Positions 1 to 5,952 are shown, numbered from the stretch's first letter. The stretch: DNA of 6,297 bases from Planctomycetota bacterium (GCA_024278415.1 JAJRTI010000694.1:1-6297), one strand, 5' to 3'. Numbers and translations are program-made. The notes: a model not told the origin generated them from the letters alone.

Positions 1-17
1 GGCCGCCCGCGGCACTG

Positions 18-1700
18 TCACAGATCGAACTCCACCTCCACCACCCGGTTCTCCGCGGACGCCTGTTCGCAGCCGCGGATGCACTGGATCGTGGCGCGGG
101 CGAGGCCGGGGGTGATGATGAGTGGCATCTTGGCGAGCAAGTGGTCGGCGACGTTCTTGTAGAAGCTCTGCCAGTCCAACCCCTCCACGAGCGGCACGGT
201 CGTCGTGCTCGCGCGGCCGTCCGGGCCGATGGTCGTGACCTGCGCGGGCTCCTGCGTCGTGGGCATGACAATGCCGCCCTTCGCGCCGGCGATGGTCCAC
301 GCCGGCCGCGGCGCAGCGTAGCAGTTCGACTGCATGACCTGCGCCTCGACGCCGCCGTCGAACTTGACGTACGCGCGGCAGAAGTCTTCGTTCGTCACGT
401 CCCACCAGACCTTCTTGGTGAAGTTGCCGAAGAGGGACGCCTTGCGATTGATGGGGTTGCCGCGTGCGTCGAACCGCGGCACGAGCGTGAGGATTTTTTC
501 GAAATAGTGCGCGCCCATGTCGTAGAGCAAGCCGCCGGAAAACTTCTTCACCGCGCGCCACTGGTGCCTGGGCAGGCGAAAACCGGCCGCGTTCACCTCG
601 ATGCTGAACACGTCGCCGATCACGCCGCTGTCGATGATCTGCTTGAGCGTCCAAATGTCCGCGTCCCAATGCCGGCTGTGGTACACCGACAGCATGCGGT
701 CCTTCTCTTTAGCAAGGCCAATAAGTTCGTCGGCCTCCTCGACGGTGATGACGAAGGGCTTCTCCGTGATGCAGTGGCAGCCGGCTTCGAGCAGCGTCTT
801 CGCGACCGGGTAGTGCACGTGGTGCGGCACGATCGCGACGCCTACGTCGATGACGCCGCTCTCGGCCATCTCCTTCGCGTCGGTGAACGTCTCAAACCCG
901 CCCTCCAGCTCCTCCTTGGCGGCTTCGAGCCGCGCGGGGTCTTTGTCGCAGACCGCGGTGAGCGCGAGGCCGGTGGTGCGCCGAATGTCGCCGCCGTGGC
1001 GCTTGCCCATGCCGTAGAGGGGGCCATAGCCGATGAGGCCGAATCGCACGGGCCCTTGCTCGTCCTGCTGAGTCACATAGCGCAGGCCCTTGTAGACCAT
1101 GTCCTGGAAGTCGGGGTGGTTGAACACGCCTTCGTTGTGCCCCAGCGCGGTGTAGAACACGCGGCCCTGGCCATAGTCGCGCACCCAGCCCATGGGGTGC
1201 TTCTCGAAGTTCCACCAGCCCTCGTGGAACACGCGCCGCGCCGCGTCCGTGCGCACCTTCATCATGTAAAACTCGTCGTGCACGACGAACTGTTTGTTCA
1301 CGCGCGGCACAATCGCGTCGGCCTCGTCGGTCGCTTCGATCTGGCAGTCGGTGACCTTATCGTGGCCGCTGAACTCCGCGCCGATCATCTCCATGTACCC
1401 GTCGCGGCTGCGGAACGACGCGGTCGCGCTGTGGATGCCCAGCAGGCCGCCGCCGGCGCGCACGTAGTCCATGAGCGCCTTCTCCTGTTCCGGCGTCATG
1501 TCGTCGCGGGTGCTGGTGTAGATGATGACTGCGTCGTAGCCGGCCAGGTCGAGCAGAGGCTCCAAGTCGAACGTGGACTCGATCTCAAACTGGCTGGACG
1601 CTTCGAGGGTCCGCTTGAGGATGTCGCGGCAAGCTTCGAAAGGATGGTACGAACCGCCGAGGACGAGGAGGGCTTTTTTCATGGGAGGTGTTGCGGACAT
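18..1700 (-). CDS. ThuA domain fused to Gfo/Idh/MocA-family oxidoreductase
   Basis: Predicted 560-aa cytoplasmic protein with two domains. Residues about 7-210 match ThuA, a class I amidotransferase-like fold without the catalytic cysteine: GGGLLGIHSATASF (83-96) lies where amidotransferases carry their nucleophile, followed by HDEFYMM (141-147) and the family-typical end GRVFYTALGHNEGVFNHPDF (179-198). Residues about 217-560 are an NAD(P)-dependent Gfo/Idh/MocA dehydrogenase with dinucleotide-binding GLIGYG (221-226), the EKP motif (313-315, catalytic-site lysine) and the D-x-G-x-H signature YDMGAHY (393-399). In Sinorhizobium, separate ThuA and ThuB (a Gfo/Idh/MocA protein) act together in 3-keto-disaccharide formation; a similar sugar or cyclitol role is inferred here and the substrate is unknown. 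The start is uncertain: ATG at 1700 (MSATPP) or at 1682 (MKKALLVLGG). Neither has a Shine-Dalgarno. The frame stays open upstream to 2258 only because it runs through stop-free heptamer repeats, so that extension is rejected. There is no signal peptide. Confidence 0.93.
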   Translation of the reverse strand: MSATPPMKKALLVLGGSYHPFEACRDILKRTLEASSQFEIESTFDLEPLLDLAGYDAVIIYTSTRDDMTPEQEKALMDYVRAGGGLLGIHSATASFRSRDGYMEMIGAEFSGHDKVTDCQIEATDEADAIVPRVNKQFVVHDEFYMMKVRTDAARRVFHEGWWNFEKHPMGWVRDYGQGRVFYTALGHNEGVFNHPDFQDMVYKGLRYVTQQDEQGPVRFGLIGYGPLYGMGKRHGGDIRRTTGLALTAVCDKDPARLEAAKEELEGGFETFTDAKEMAESGVIDVGVAIVPHHVHYPVAKTLLEAGCHCITEKPFVITVEEADELIGLAKEKDRMLSVYHSRHWDADIWTLKQIIDSGVIGDVFSIEVNAAGFRLPRHQWRAVKKFSGGLLYDMGAHYFEKILTLVPRFDARGNPINRKASLFGNFTKKVWWDVTNEDFCRAYVKFDGGVEAQVMQSNCYAAPRPAWTIAGAKGGIVMPTTQEPAQVTTIGPDGRASTTTVPLVEGLDWQSFYKNVADHLLAKMPLIITPGLARATIQCIRGCEQASAENRVVEVEFDL

Positions 1701-1721
1701 GGTTAATGGTTGATGGTTGAT
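1701..1721. repeat. Three-unit heptamer repeat (GGTTRAT)
   Basis: Three consecutive 7-nt units occur here: GGTTAAT, GGTTGAT, GGTTGAT. They directly abut the upstream start codon of the ThuA-oxidoreductase gene, so on the minus strand they form its immediate leader (read as ATCAACC-type units). The segment takes the place where a Shine-Dalgarno would be expected and has no purine-rich core on the coding strand. The period matches the larger array at 1904-2078, but the unit sequence differs. Confidence 0.8.
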
Positions 1722-1734
1722 GCGTATTCCGTAT
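1721..1734. repeat. 14-nt direct repeat, copy 1 (TGCGTATTCCGTAT)
   Basis: TGCGTATTCCGTAT occurs here and again, identically, at 1881-1894. This copy continues as GTATTGG, so GTATTCC and GTATTGG form two 7-nt units at 1724-1737. The two copies lie exactly 160 bp apart and flank the inverted repeat at 1784-1855. Confidence 0.8.
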
Positions 1735-1764
1735 TGGTTATGCGGAGACGATGGCACGCGGGGA

Positions 1765-1799
1765 GTAAAACGTGAGGAGTAAAACGTAAAACGTAAGCG
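1765..1799. repeat. GTAAAAC heptamer series
   Basis: Five contiguous 7-nt blocks read GTAAAAC, GTGAGGA, GTAAAAC, GTAAAAC, GTAAGCG. The series runs into the left arm of the inverted repeat at 1784-1855. Related units lie on the opposite strand in and after the right arm (TGCTTAC 1840, GTTTTAC 1847, TCTTTAC 1855, GCTTTAC 1862), spaced 7 or 8 nt apart. Confidence 0.7.
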
Positions 1800-1855
1800 G
1801 AGCAGAGGCGATGTCGAAGCGCTGGGATTCCCTCCGCTCTGCTTACGTTTTACGT
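1784..1855. repeat. Large imperfect inverted repeat, 25-nt arms
   Basis: Arms 1784-1808 and 1831-1855 pair at 23 of 25 positions around a 22-nt loop (1809-1830). The first 14 bases of the left arm, ACGTAAAACGTAAG, are perfectly mirrored. The two mismatches are transitions inside the purine-rich inner part: GGAGCAGAGG in one arm against AGAGCGGAGG in the reverse complement of the other. The structure would form a long cruciform or RNA hairpin. No T-tract makes it a standard terminator, and it lies between two divergent gene starts where a terminator is not expected. A dispersed palindromic repeat is the most likely explanation. Confidence 0.85.
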
Positions 1856-1880
1856 CTTTACGCTTTACGTCGGCAGATAC

Positions 1881-1894
1881 TGCGTATTCCGTAT
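1881..1894. repeat. 14-nt direct repeat, copy 2 (TGCGTATTCCGTAT)
   Basis: Identical to 1721-1734. Here it continues as GTATCAC (1891-1897), again giving two 7-nt units starting with GTAT, and leads within ten bases into the long heptamer array. It is too distant from either gene start to be an obvious core promoter element. Confidence 0.8.
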
Positions 1895-1903
1895 CACCCG
1901 TCA

Positions 1904-2078
1904 CGAATGACGAATGACGAATGACGAATGACGAATGACGAATGACGAATGACCAATGACCAATGACCAATGACCAATGACCAATGACCAATGACCAATG
2001 ACCAATGACCAATGACCAATGACCAATGACCAATGACCAATGACCAATGACCAATGAGCAGTGACCAGTGACCAGTGA
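1904..2078. repeat. 25-unit heptanucleotide tandem array
   Basis: A gapless array of 7-nt units, 175 bp in all. In order on the plus strand there are seven CGAATGA units (1904-1952), fifteen CCAATGA units (1953-2057), one GCAGTGA (2058-2064) and two CCAGTGA (2065-2078). The variants form homogeneous blocks rather than being mixed, as expected from local duplication of units. On the minus strand the unit has no stop codon in any phase and reads as a seven-residue period (V-I-G-H-W-S-L), which produces false open frames. Three units span 21 bp, close to two helical turns. Similar heptamer arrays are known from cyanobacteria as short tandemly repeated repetitive sequences. Copy-number variation by replication slippage is likely. 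Any effect on the two flanking divergent genes is inference. Confidence 0.97.
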
Positions 2079-2184
2079 CGAGATGATACGCGTGCGCGGC
2101 TGGTGCGTCAACAGCCTTGGCGGGTGTGCAACGCGCGGGTAAGATGGCCCTGTCTCGAAGTCGGACGCTTCGCGTCCTTGGTTC
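2079..2184. other. Leader region upstream of the glycosyltransferase
   Basis: This 106-bp non-repetitive stretch lies between the heptamer array and the plus-strand gene. I find no convincing -35/-10 pair or Shine-Dalgarno in it. A perfect 6-bp hairpin with a triloop (GGACGC-TTC-GCGTCC, 2163-2177) sits seven bases before the ATG at 2185 and could affect translation start. Confidence 0.5.
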
Positions 2185-4044
2185 ATGTCCCCCCATCCGC
2201 CGCCCGAGCCCCGGCTGGCTCGGCTACGGAGCGCCGCCTTGCCACTGACCCCGAACACCCCGCGGCCTCACCAGGCCGGCGTTGCCGCGCTGATCGTTGC
2301 GCTCGGGCTCGCGCTGCGCGTGGGCGTGCTGCTGACGTACGAGCGAGACGTGGACGGCGACGAAGCGGTGGTGGGGCAGATGGCTTTGCGGATTCAGCAG
2401 GACGGCGAGCGGTTCCTCTTTTGGCCGGGCCGACCTTACAACGGCGGCGCCGCGATCAACGCGTATCTGGGTGCGCTCGCGTTTCGGCTGTTCGGTGCGT
2501 CAAGCATCGCGCTCAAGGCGCCCGCGCTGCTCTGGTCGCTGCTGACGCTGCTCGCGGGGTACGCGCTCGCGTGGCGGTTCCTCGGCGCCAAGCCGGCGCT
2601 ATGGGCGCTCGCCCTGCTCGCGTTTGGGCCGCCGGTGTTTTGCCGTTGGGGAGTGAAGTGCTACCTGGGCACCATCGCGACGCTGCTCAACTTGGCGATT
2701 GCGTATGCGTTGTTCCGATCGCTGTTCGGAGGCCCGCTTTTAGGCGGTCCGAGCAGCCCCCCCTCTAGTCCCCCCTGGGAGGGGGGACGATCCAAACCGC
2801 CCAGTCCGGCCGTCTCGTTTCGCTGCGACGGCCCTACAGGCGGGCCTCCAGACGCCAGAGGGACTCCAAACGGCGGCCGACTGCTGCTGTGGCCGGTGGC
2901 AACGGGCGTACTCATTGGGTTGGCCTACTACGTGTCGCCGTTCGTCGTGCCCATGGTTGTAGCGTGCGCGGTGTTCGGCGTGCTGGTGTGCCGCGACTTC
3001 CTCACGCGCGTGGGCTTTTGGGCGGGCGTGTTGGGCTTGGCGCTGGGGAGCGTGCCCGCGGCGCTCGCGCTGGCGCAGGGCAGCGCGGCCGAACTCGCGC
3101 CGCGGCCGGGGCTCGCCGAACTGGGCGGAGCCCTCGCGCAGGCCGCGGTGCGCACGGTCTACTTCTTCGGCAATCCCAACCGCTACTTCGGCGCGCCCTC
3201 GCTATCGCCCATTGCGCTCATCAGCGGCATCGGCGCCCTGGCCGCGCTGGTGGCCGCGGTGGGGCTCGGGCTCGCGGGCATGCGCTGCGCGGCGGTCCGT
3301 GCGCGGCGGGGGGATGTGAGCGACACGGCCCCGCTCGTGGGCATCTTCGGCATCCTCTTCCTTGCCGCACATGCCGGTGCGTTCGTGCTTTCGCCGCAGG
3401 ACGTGCAGTATTGGCTGCCGGCGTACCCTTTCGCCGCGGTGCTCATCGCGCACGCGCTAAGCCGCATGCCGCGTGCGCGGCTTGGCGCGGCCTGGTGCGC
3501 GGCGCTTGTGGCCGCCAACGTGTGGGGCAGTGTCGCCATGACCGGGGCCGACCGCAGAGGGTTTGACAGATACGTGTACGGCGGTGTACAATTCCGCTCG
3601 TTGGTCGAGTTCTTGAAGGCCAGGCGTATCCGCCACGTGTACGCGTCGTCGGCCATTGCGCACATCTTGACGTTCCAGTCGCGGCGCGAGATCGTGGCGG
3701 TGAGCTACGACGCGGTATTCAGCGACGACGCGCGTCTCGTGCACGAGGCCGGGCGCTACGCGTACGTCTTCTGCACCGGCAGCGATTTCGACACCACGCT
3801 GCATCGGCATCTCGTGCGCCAGCGCATCGGCCACCAGGCGCGCAGGATCGGCGCTTGCACCGTGCGCTACGCGTTCGCCGTTGACGTGCGGCCCGAGGCC
3901 GTGACGTGGCGCGCGGACGCGCTGGGTGCGTTCCCAGACCGGCCCGATTTGTGGCGCTCGGCGTTGCGCCTGAGCCCATGGAACCCCGCGGTTCAATACC
4001 GTCTGCTTCGCGATGAGGCCCCCGCACGCAAGGAGTCACCATGA
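2185..4044 (+). CDS. GT39/PMT-like polytopic membrane glycosyltransferase
   Basis: Predicted 619-aa inner-membrane protein. About eleven hydrophobic segments span residues 31-452, followed by a soluble C-terminal domain (about 455-619). After the first helix comes ERDVDGDEAVVGQMAL (53-68), with the acidic motif typical of the first outer loop of GT-C enzymes, and then WPGRPYNGGAAINAYLGAL (80-98), a pattern common in bacterial GT39-like proteins. Such enzymes use polyprenyl-phosphate sugars to glycosylate lipids or proteins outside the membrane; the donor and acceptor here cannot be read from sequence. Residues 182-231 are a glycine/proline/serine-rich stretch placed between two helices. They correspond to a palindromic nucleotide insert and probably do not belong to the ancestral protein. 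The ATG at 2185 lacks a Shine-Dalgarno. A TTG at 2239 (residue 19) has GGAG at 2228-2231, seven bases before it, and would give a 601-aa protein starting nearer the first helix. The gene overlaps the next by 4 nt. Confidence 0.88.
   Translation: MSPHPPPEPRLARLRSAALPLTPNTPRPHQAGVAALIVALGLALRVGVLLTYERDVDGDEAVVGQMALRIQQDGERFLFWPGRPYNGGAAINAYLGALAFRLFGASSIALKAPALLWSLLTLLAGYALAWRFLGAKPALWALALLAFGPPVFCRWGVKCYLGTIATLLNLAIAYALFRSLFGGPLLGGPSSPPSSPPWEGGRSKPPSPAVSFRCDGPTGGPPDARGTPNGGRLLLWPVATGVLIGLAYYVSPFVVPMVVACAVFGVLVCRDFLTRVGFWAGVLGLALGSVPAALALAQGSAAELAPRPGLAELGGALAQAAVRTVYFFGNPNRYFGAPSLSPIALISGIGALAALVAAVGLGLAGMRCAAVRARRGDVSDTAPLVGIFGILFLAAHAGAFVLSPQDVQYWLPAYPFAAVLIAHALSRMPRARLGAAWCAALVAANVWGSVAMTGADRRGFDRYVYGGVQFRSLVEFLKARRIRHVYASSAIAHILTFQSRREIVAVSYDAVFSDDARLVHEAGRYAYVFCTGSDFDTTLHRHLVRQRIGHQARRIGACTVRYAFAVDVRPEAVTWRADALGAFPDRPDLWRSALRLSPWNPAVQYRLLRDEAPARKESP
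2728..2849. repeat. Palindromic repeat-like insert inside the glycosyltransferase gene
   Basis: Terminal arms 2728-2744 (GGAGGCCCGCTTTTAGG) and 2833-2849 are inverted repeats matching at 15 of 17 positions, the outer ten perfectly. Between them lie a perfect hairpin with 9-nt arms GTCCCCCCT and its complement around GGG (2768-2788), and a second 7-nt-arm inverted repeat GGCCGTC/GACGGCC (2808-2814 and 2827-2833). The region keeps the frame open and encodes most of the low-complexity loop at residues 182-231, which separates two helices. The composition, with runs of six or seven C or G, is unlike the neighbouring codons. This resembles in principle the Rickettsia palindromic elements that insert in frame into genes. 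Whether it recurs in this genome is unknown, and the right boundary could extend to about 2880. Confidence 0.72.
3563..3592 (+). promoter_or_regulatory. Near-consensus sigma70-type promoter inside coding sequence
   Basis: TTGACA (3563-3568, a perfect -35 box) and TACAAT (3587-3592, five of six at -10) are separated by 18 bp. The site lies within the glycosyltransferase codons for about residues 460-470, at the junction between the membrane part and the C-terminal soluble domain. Transcription would start near 3599, about 440 bases before the zinc-ribbon gene, and could express it and the methyltransferase independently. It could also be chance, since the codons read as normal protein (GFDRYVYGGVQF). 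Confidence 0.4.
4030..4035 (+). promoter_or_regulatory. Shine-Dalgarno of the zinc-ribbon gene
   Basis: AAGGAG ends five bases before the ATG at 4041. It is the only strong Shine-Dalgarno among the preferred starts in this window. It lies inside the last codons of the glycosyltransferase gene, consistent with coupled translation. Confidence 0.8.
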
Positions 4045-4472
4045 CACTCACGGCATTCTGCGACAGTTGCGGCAAGAAGATTCGGGTCGGCAAGGAGTAT
4101 GCGGGCAAGAAAGTCAAGTGCCTCCACTGCGGCCACGTGCTCATCCTGCCCAAGCGCGAGGACTTTATGTCCGATCCCCTCGCGGAGTTTGGCGGAGGCC
4201 GCGAGAGCCGTGACGACGAGAGCGAAGGGCGCAAGCGAGCCGATCAAGTGGTGGACGTGCGCGATTTGCCGCCGGGCACGCCTCCCCCCCCGCCGCCGGC
4301 GGCCGCGCCACCCGCGCCCGCGGAGGCACATGCGGACGATGCGCTGCTCCAGACGAGCGACCTGGTCAGGGGACTTCAGTTTGGCTTCGGCTTCTGGCTC
4401 GCGGCCCTGCCATTCCTCCTCCTCGTCGTGGTCGTCGCCTGGGTGCTCTTCCAGTTGGTCCCGGGTAACTAA
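4041..4472 (+). CDS. Zinc-ribbon, proline-rich, single-TM membrane protein
   Basis: Small 143-aa protein of unknown function. An N-terminal zinc ribbon has two CxxC knuckles (C7/C10 and C27/C30) in a short basic domain ending near residue 38. A charged linker (about 50-70, rich in R, D, E) follows, then a proline/alanine stretch (77-95, six consecutive prolines at 81-86) and one C-terminal hydrophobic helix (about 117-139) with a four-residue tail. This arrangement suggests a C-tail-anchored protein with the zinc ribbon in the cytoplasm. Similar ribbon-linker-helix proteins occur in planctomycete-like genomes, where they are generally uncharacterised. The ATG overlaps the upstream TGA (ATGA, 4041-4044), so coupling with the glycosyltransferase is likely. 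An eight-C run at 4284-4291 lies within the proline codons and could be slippage-prone. An effect on the glycosyltransferase or a regulatory role is only a guess. Confidence 0.9.
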   Translation: MTLTAFCDSCGKKIRVGKEYAGKKVKCLHCGHVLILPKREDFMSDPLAEFGGGRESRDDESEGRKRADQVVDVRDLPPGTPPPPPPAAAPPAPAEAHADDALLQTSDLVRGLQFGFGFWLAALPFLLLVVVVAWVLFQLVPGN

Positions 4473-4549
4473 GGCGGCCGAGGCCATCGCAGGTCGGCCG
4501 GGGCAAACGCGCGGCGGTGGATCCCATTACCCATCGACCCTCTCCGCCC

Positions 4550-5947
4550 ATGCCTATCCTAACCCATTCCGATATCGCGCGCATCCACGAAGAAAGCCTG
4601 CGCGTGCTCGCCGAGACGGGTGTCCAGGTCGACGACGAGGACGTCGTCGCGCGGCTGCGCGAGCACGGTTGCTCCGCGGACGGGCGTGTCGTGCGCTTCC
4701 CCAGAGAGGTCGTGGACGCGGCCGTTGCGCAGTGCCCGGCCGAGGTCAAGCTCGTGAGCCTCAGCGGCGAAGAGACCCTCTTGCGCGCGGGCGGCCCGAG
4801 CGTGTTCTGGACTGGCAACGCGGTCAACCTGGCGATCAACAAAGCGGTTGTGCCCATCGACACAGAGCGCTTCGTGGACCTGGTGCACGTCGTGGACGGC
4901 CTGGAGCACGTGCACGCGATGGTGAGCACCTGCCTGGCCGACGTGCCGGCGAACGTGCGCGGCATGGCGGGCCTGCGCCTGATCGCGGAGAACTGCCTCA
5001 AACACATCCGGCCCTGCATTTACCATCCCCGCGAGACGAAGGGCATGATCGAGATGGCGCAGGTGCTGCTTGATGGCAGGCCGCTCGCGGACGCGCCCAT
5101 CATCAGCATGGGTTACACCACGGTCAGCCCGTTGCGCTGGTCGGACCTCGCGCTCGCGGCATTCAAGGAGAGTTCCGGCCACGGCGTGCCCATGATGGTG
5201 AATTCGGAGCCGGCTGGCGGCGTGACCGCGCCGGCGACGCTTGCGGGGGAGCTGGTGGTGGCGAACGCGGAGGCGCTCAGCGGCGTGGTGATTTGCCAGG
5301 CGCTCGAGCCGGGCCGGCCGCTCGTGTTCAACATCGGTTTCGCGCACGTGATGGAGATGCAGACCTCAGTCATGCGCACGGGCGGCGTCGAGAACGGCCT
5401 CCTCCAAGCCGCGGGCGCGGAGATCGCCGCGTTCCACGGCTTGCCCAGCGCGGCGTGGCTCAATACCGAAACGACCCTGCCCGACGCGGGCGCGGGATAC
5501 GAGTACGTGCTCACCGGGCTCATGCACGCGCTGAGCCGCGTGAGCATCGTGTGGGGCATCGGCAACCTCGAAGCAACCAAGTGCATGTCGCTGGAGATGG
5601 CCGTGATCGGCAACGACATTGCCGGCGCGCTCCGCCGCGCACAGCAGGGCATCCGCGTGGACGACGACACGCTCGCAACAGGCGTGATCCAAGAGATGGC
5701 GCGGGACCCCGAGTACCTCGGCCACGAACACACGCTGTCGCACTTCAAGCAGGAATACTACTACCCCCGCGTGACCAACCGCCGGCCGCGAAGCGTGTGG
5801 GACGTCGCCGGCCAGCCAAGCATTGTCGATGAGGCTCAAGCGCGTGTCGAGGAGCTGCGTGCATTGCCGACCCGATCCGTCGTCACGGACGCACAACGAC
5901 AAGAACTGCTGCGGATTGAGCGAAAGTGGGCTGAGGAGTTGGGTTAG
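4550..5947 (+). CDS. MttB-family corrinoid-dependent methyltransferase (non-pyrrolysine type)
   Basis: Predicted 465-aa cytoplasmic TIM-barrel enzyme of the trimethylamine methyltransferase superfamily. Recognisable parts are the N-terminal helix region (IHEESLRVLAETGVQV, 12-27), the barrel segment PAGGVTAPATLAGELVVANA (221-240), LPDAGAGYEYVLTGL (310-324) and the following IVWGIGNLEATKCMSLEMAV (333-352). Family members transfer a methyl group from a methylated amine to a cobalt(I) corrinoid protein. True MttB has an in-frame amber codon for pyrrolysine. This gene has no internal TAG and its only amber is the terminal stop, so it resembles the non-pyrrolysine branch that includes glycine betaine methyltransferase MtgB. 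The actual substrate is unknown. The length is normal for that branch. The ATG at 4550 fits the family start; a GTG at 4517 would add 11 residues. Neither has a Shine-Dalgarno. No corrinoid protein or reactivase gene lies in the window. The spacer from the upstream gene is 77 bp. Confidence 0.93.
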   Translation: MPILTHSDIARIHEESLRVLAETGVQVDDEDVVARLREHGCSADGRVVRFPREVVDAAVAQCPAEVKLVSLSGEETLLRAGGPSVFWTGNAVNLAINKAVVPIDTERFVDLVHVVDGLEHVHAMVSTCLADVPANVRGMAGLRLIAENCLKHIRPCIYHPRETKGMIEMAQVLLDGRPLADAPIISMGYTTVSPLRWSDLALAAFKESSGHGVPMMVNSEPAGGVTAPATLAGELVVANAEALSGVVICQALEPGRPLVFNIGFAHVMEMQTSVMRTGGVENGLLQAAGAEIAAFHGLPSAAWLNTETTLPDAGAGYEYVLTGLMHALSRVSIVWGIGNLEATKCMSLEMAVIGNDIAGALRRAQQGIRVDDDTLATGVIQEMARDPEYLGHEHTLSHFKQEYYYPRVTNRRPRSVWDVAGQPSIVDEAQARVEELRALPTRSVVTDAQRQELLRIERKWAEELG

Positions 5948-5952
5948 TGCCT

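Noticed and set aside
141..1706. A 521-residue plus-strand frame opposite the ThuA fusion gene
   Set aside because: Its translation is His/Ala/Val/Arg-rich with no recognisable domain. It is a GC-codon shadow of a well-supported gene.
1857..1881. Possible promoter TTTACG with GATACT upstream of the heptamer array
   Set aside because: The spacer is only 13 bp and both boxes are poor matches. The sequence is part of the repeat series.
1901..2080. CRISPR array
   Set aside because: The units are 7 nt, directly adjoining and without spacers, so this is a simple tandem array.
1894..2196. A 100-residue minus-strand frame across the heptamer array
   Set aside because: It consists mainly of the seven-residue repeat forced by the DNA array and has no domain or plausible start signal.
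1701..2258. A 186-residue N-terminal extension of the ThuA fusion protein (open frame to 2258 on the minus strand)
   Set aside because: It is the translation of stop-free heptamer repeats and of sequence antisense to the glycosyltransferase start. The ThuA domain begins cleanly at MKKALLVLGG.
5945..5947. Terminal TAG of the methyltransferase as a possible pyrrolysine codon
   Set aside because: The protein is already full length for the family, and reading on gives no family-like sequence. The pyrrolysine of MttB lies well inside the chain.
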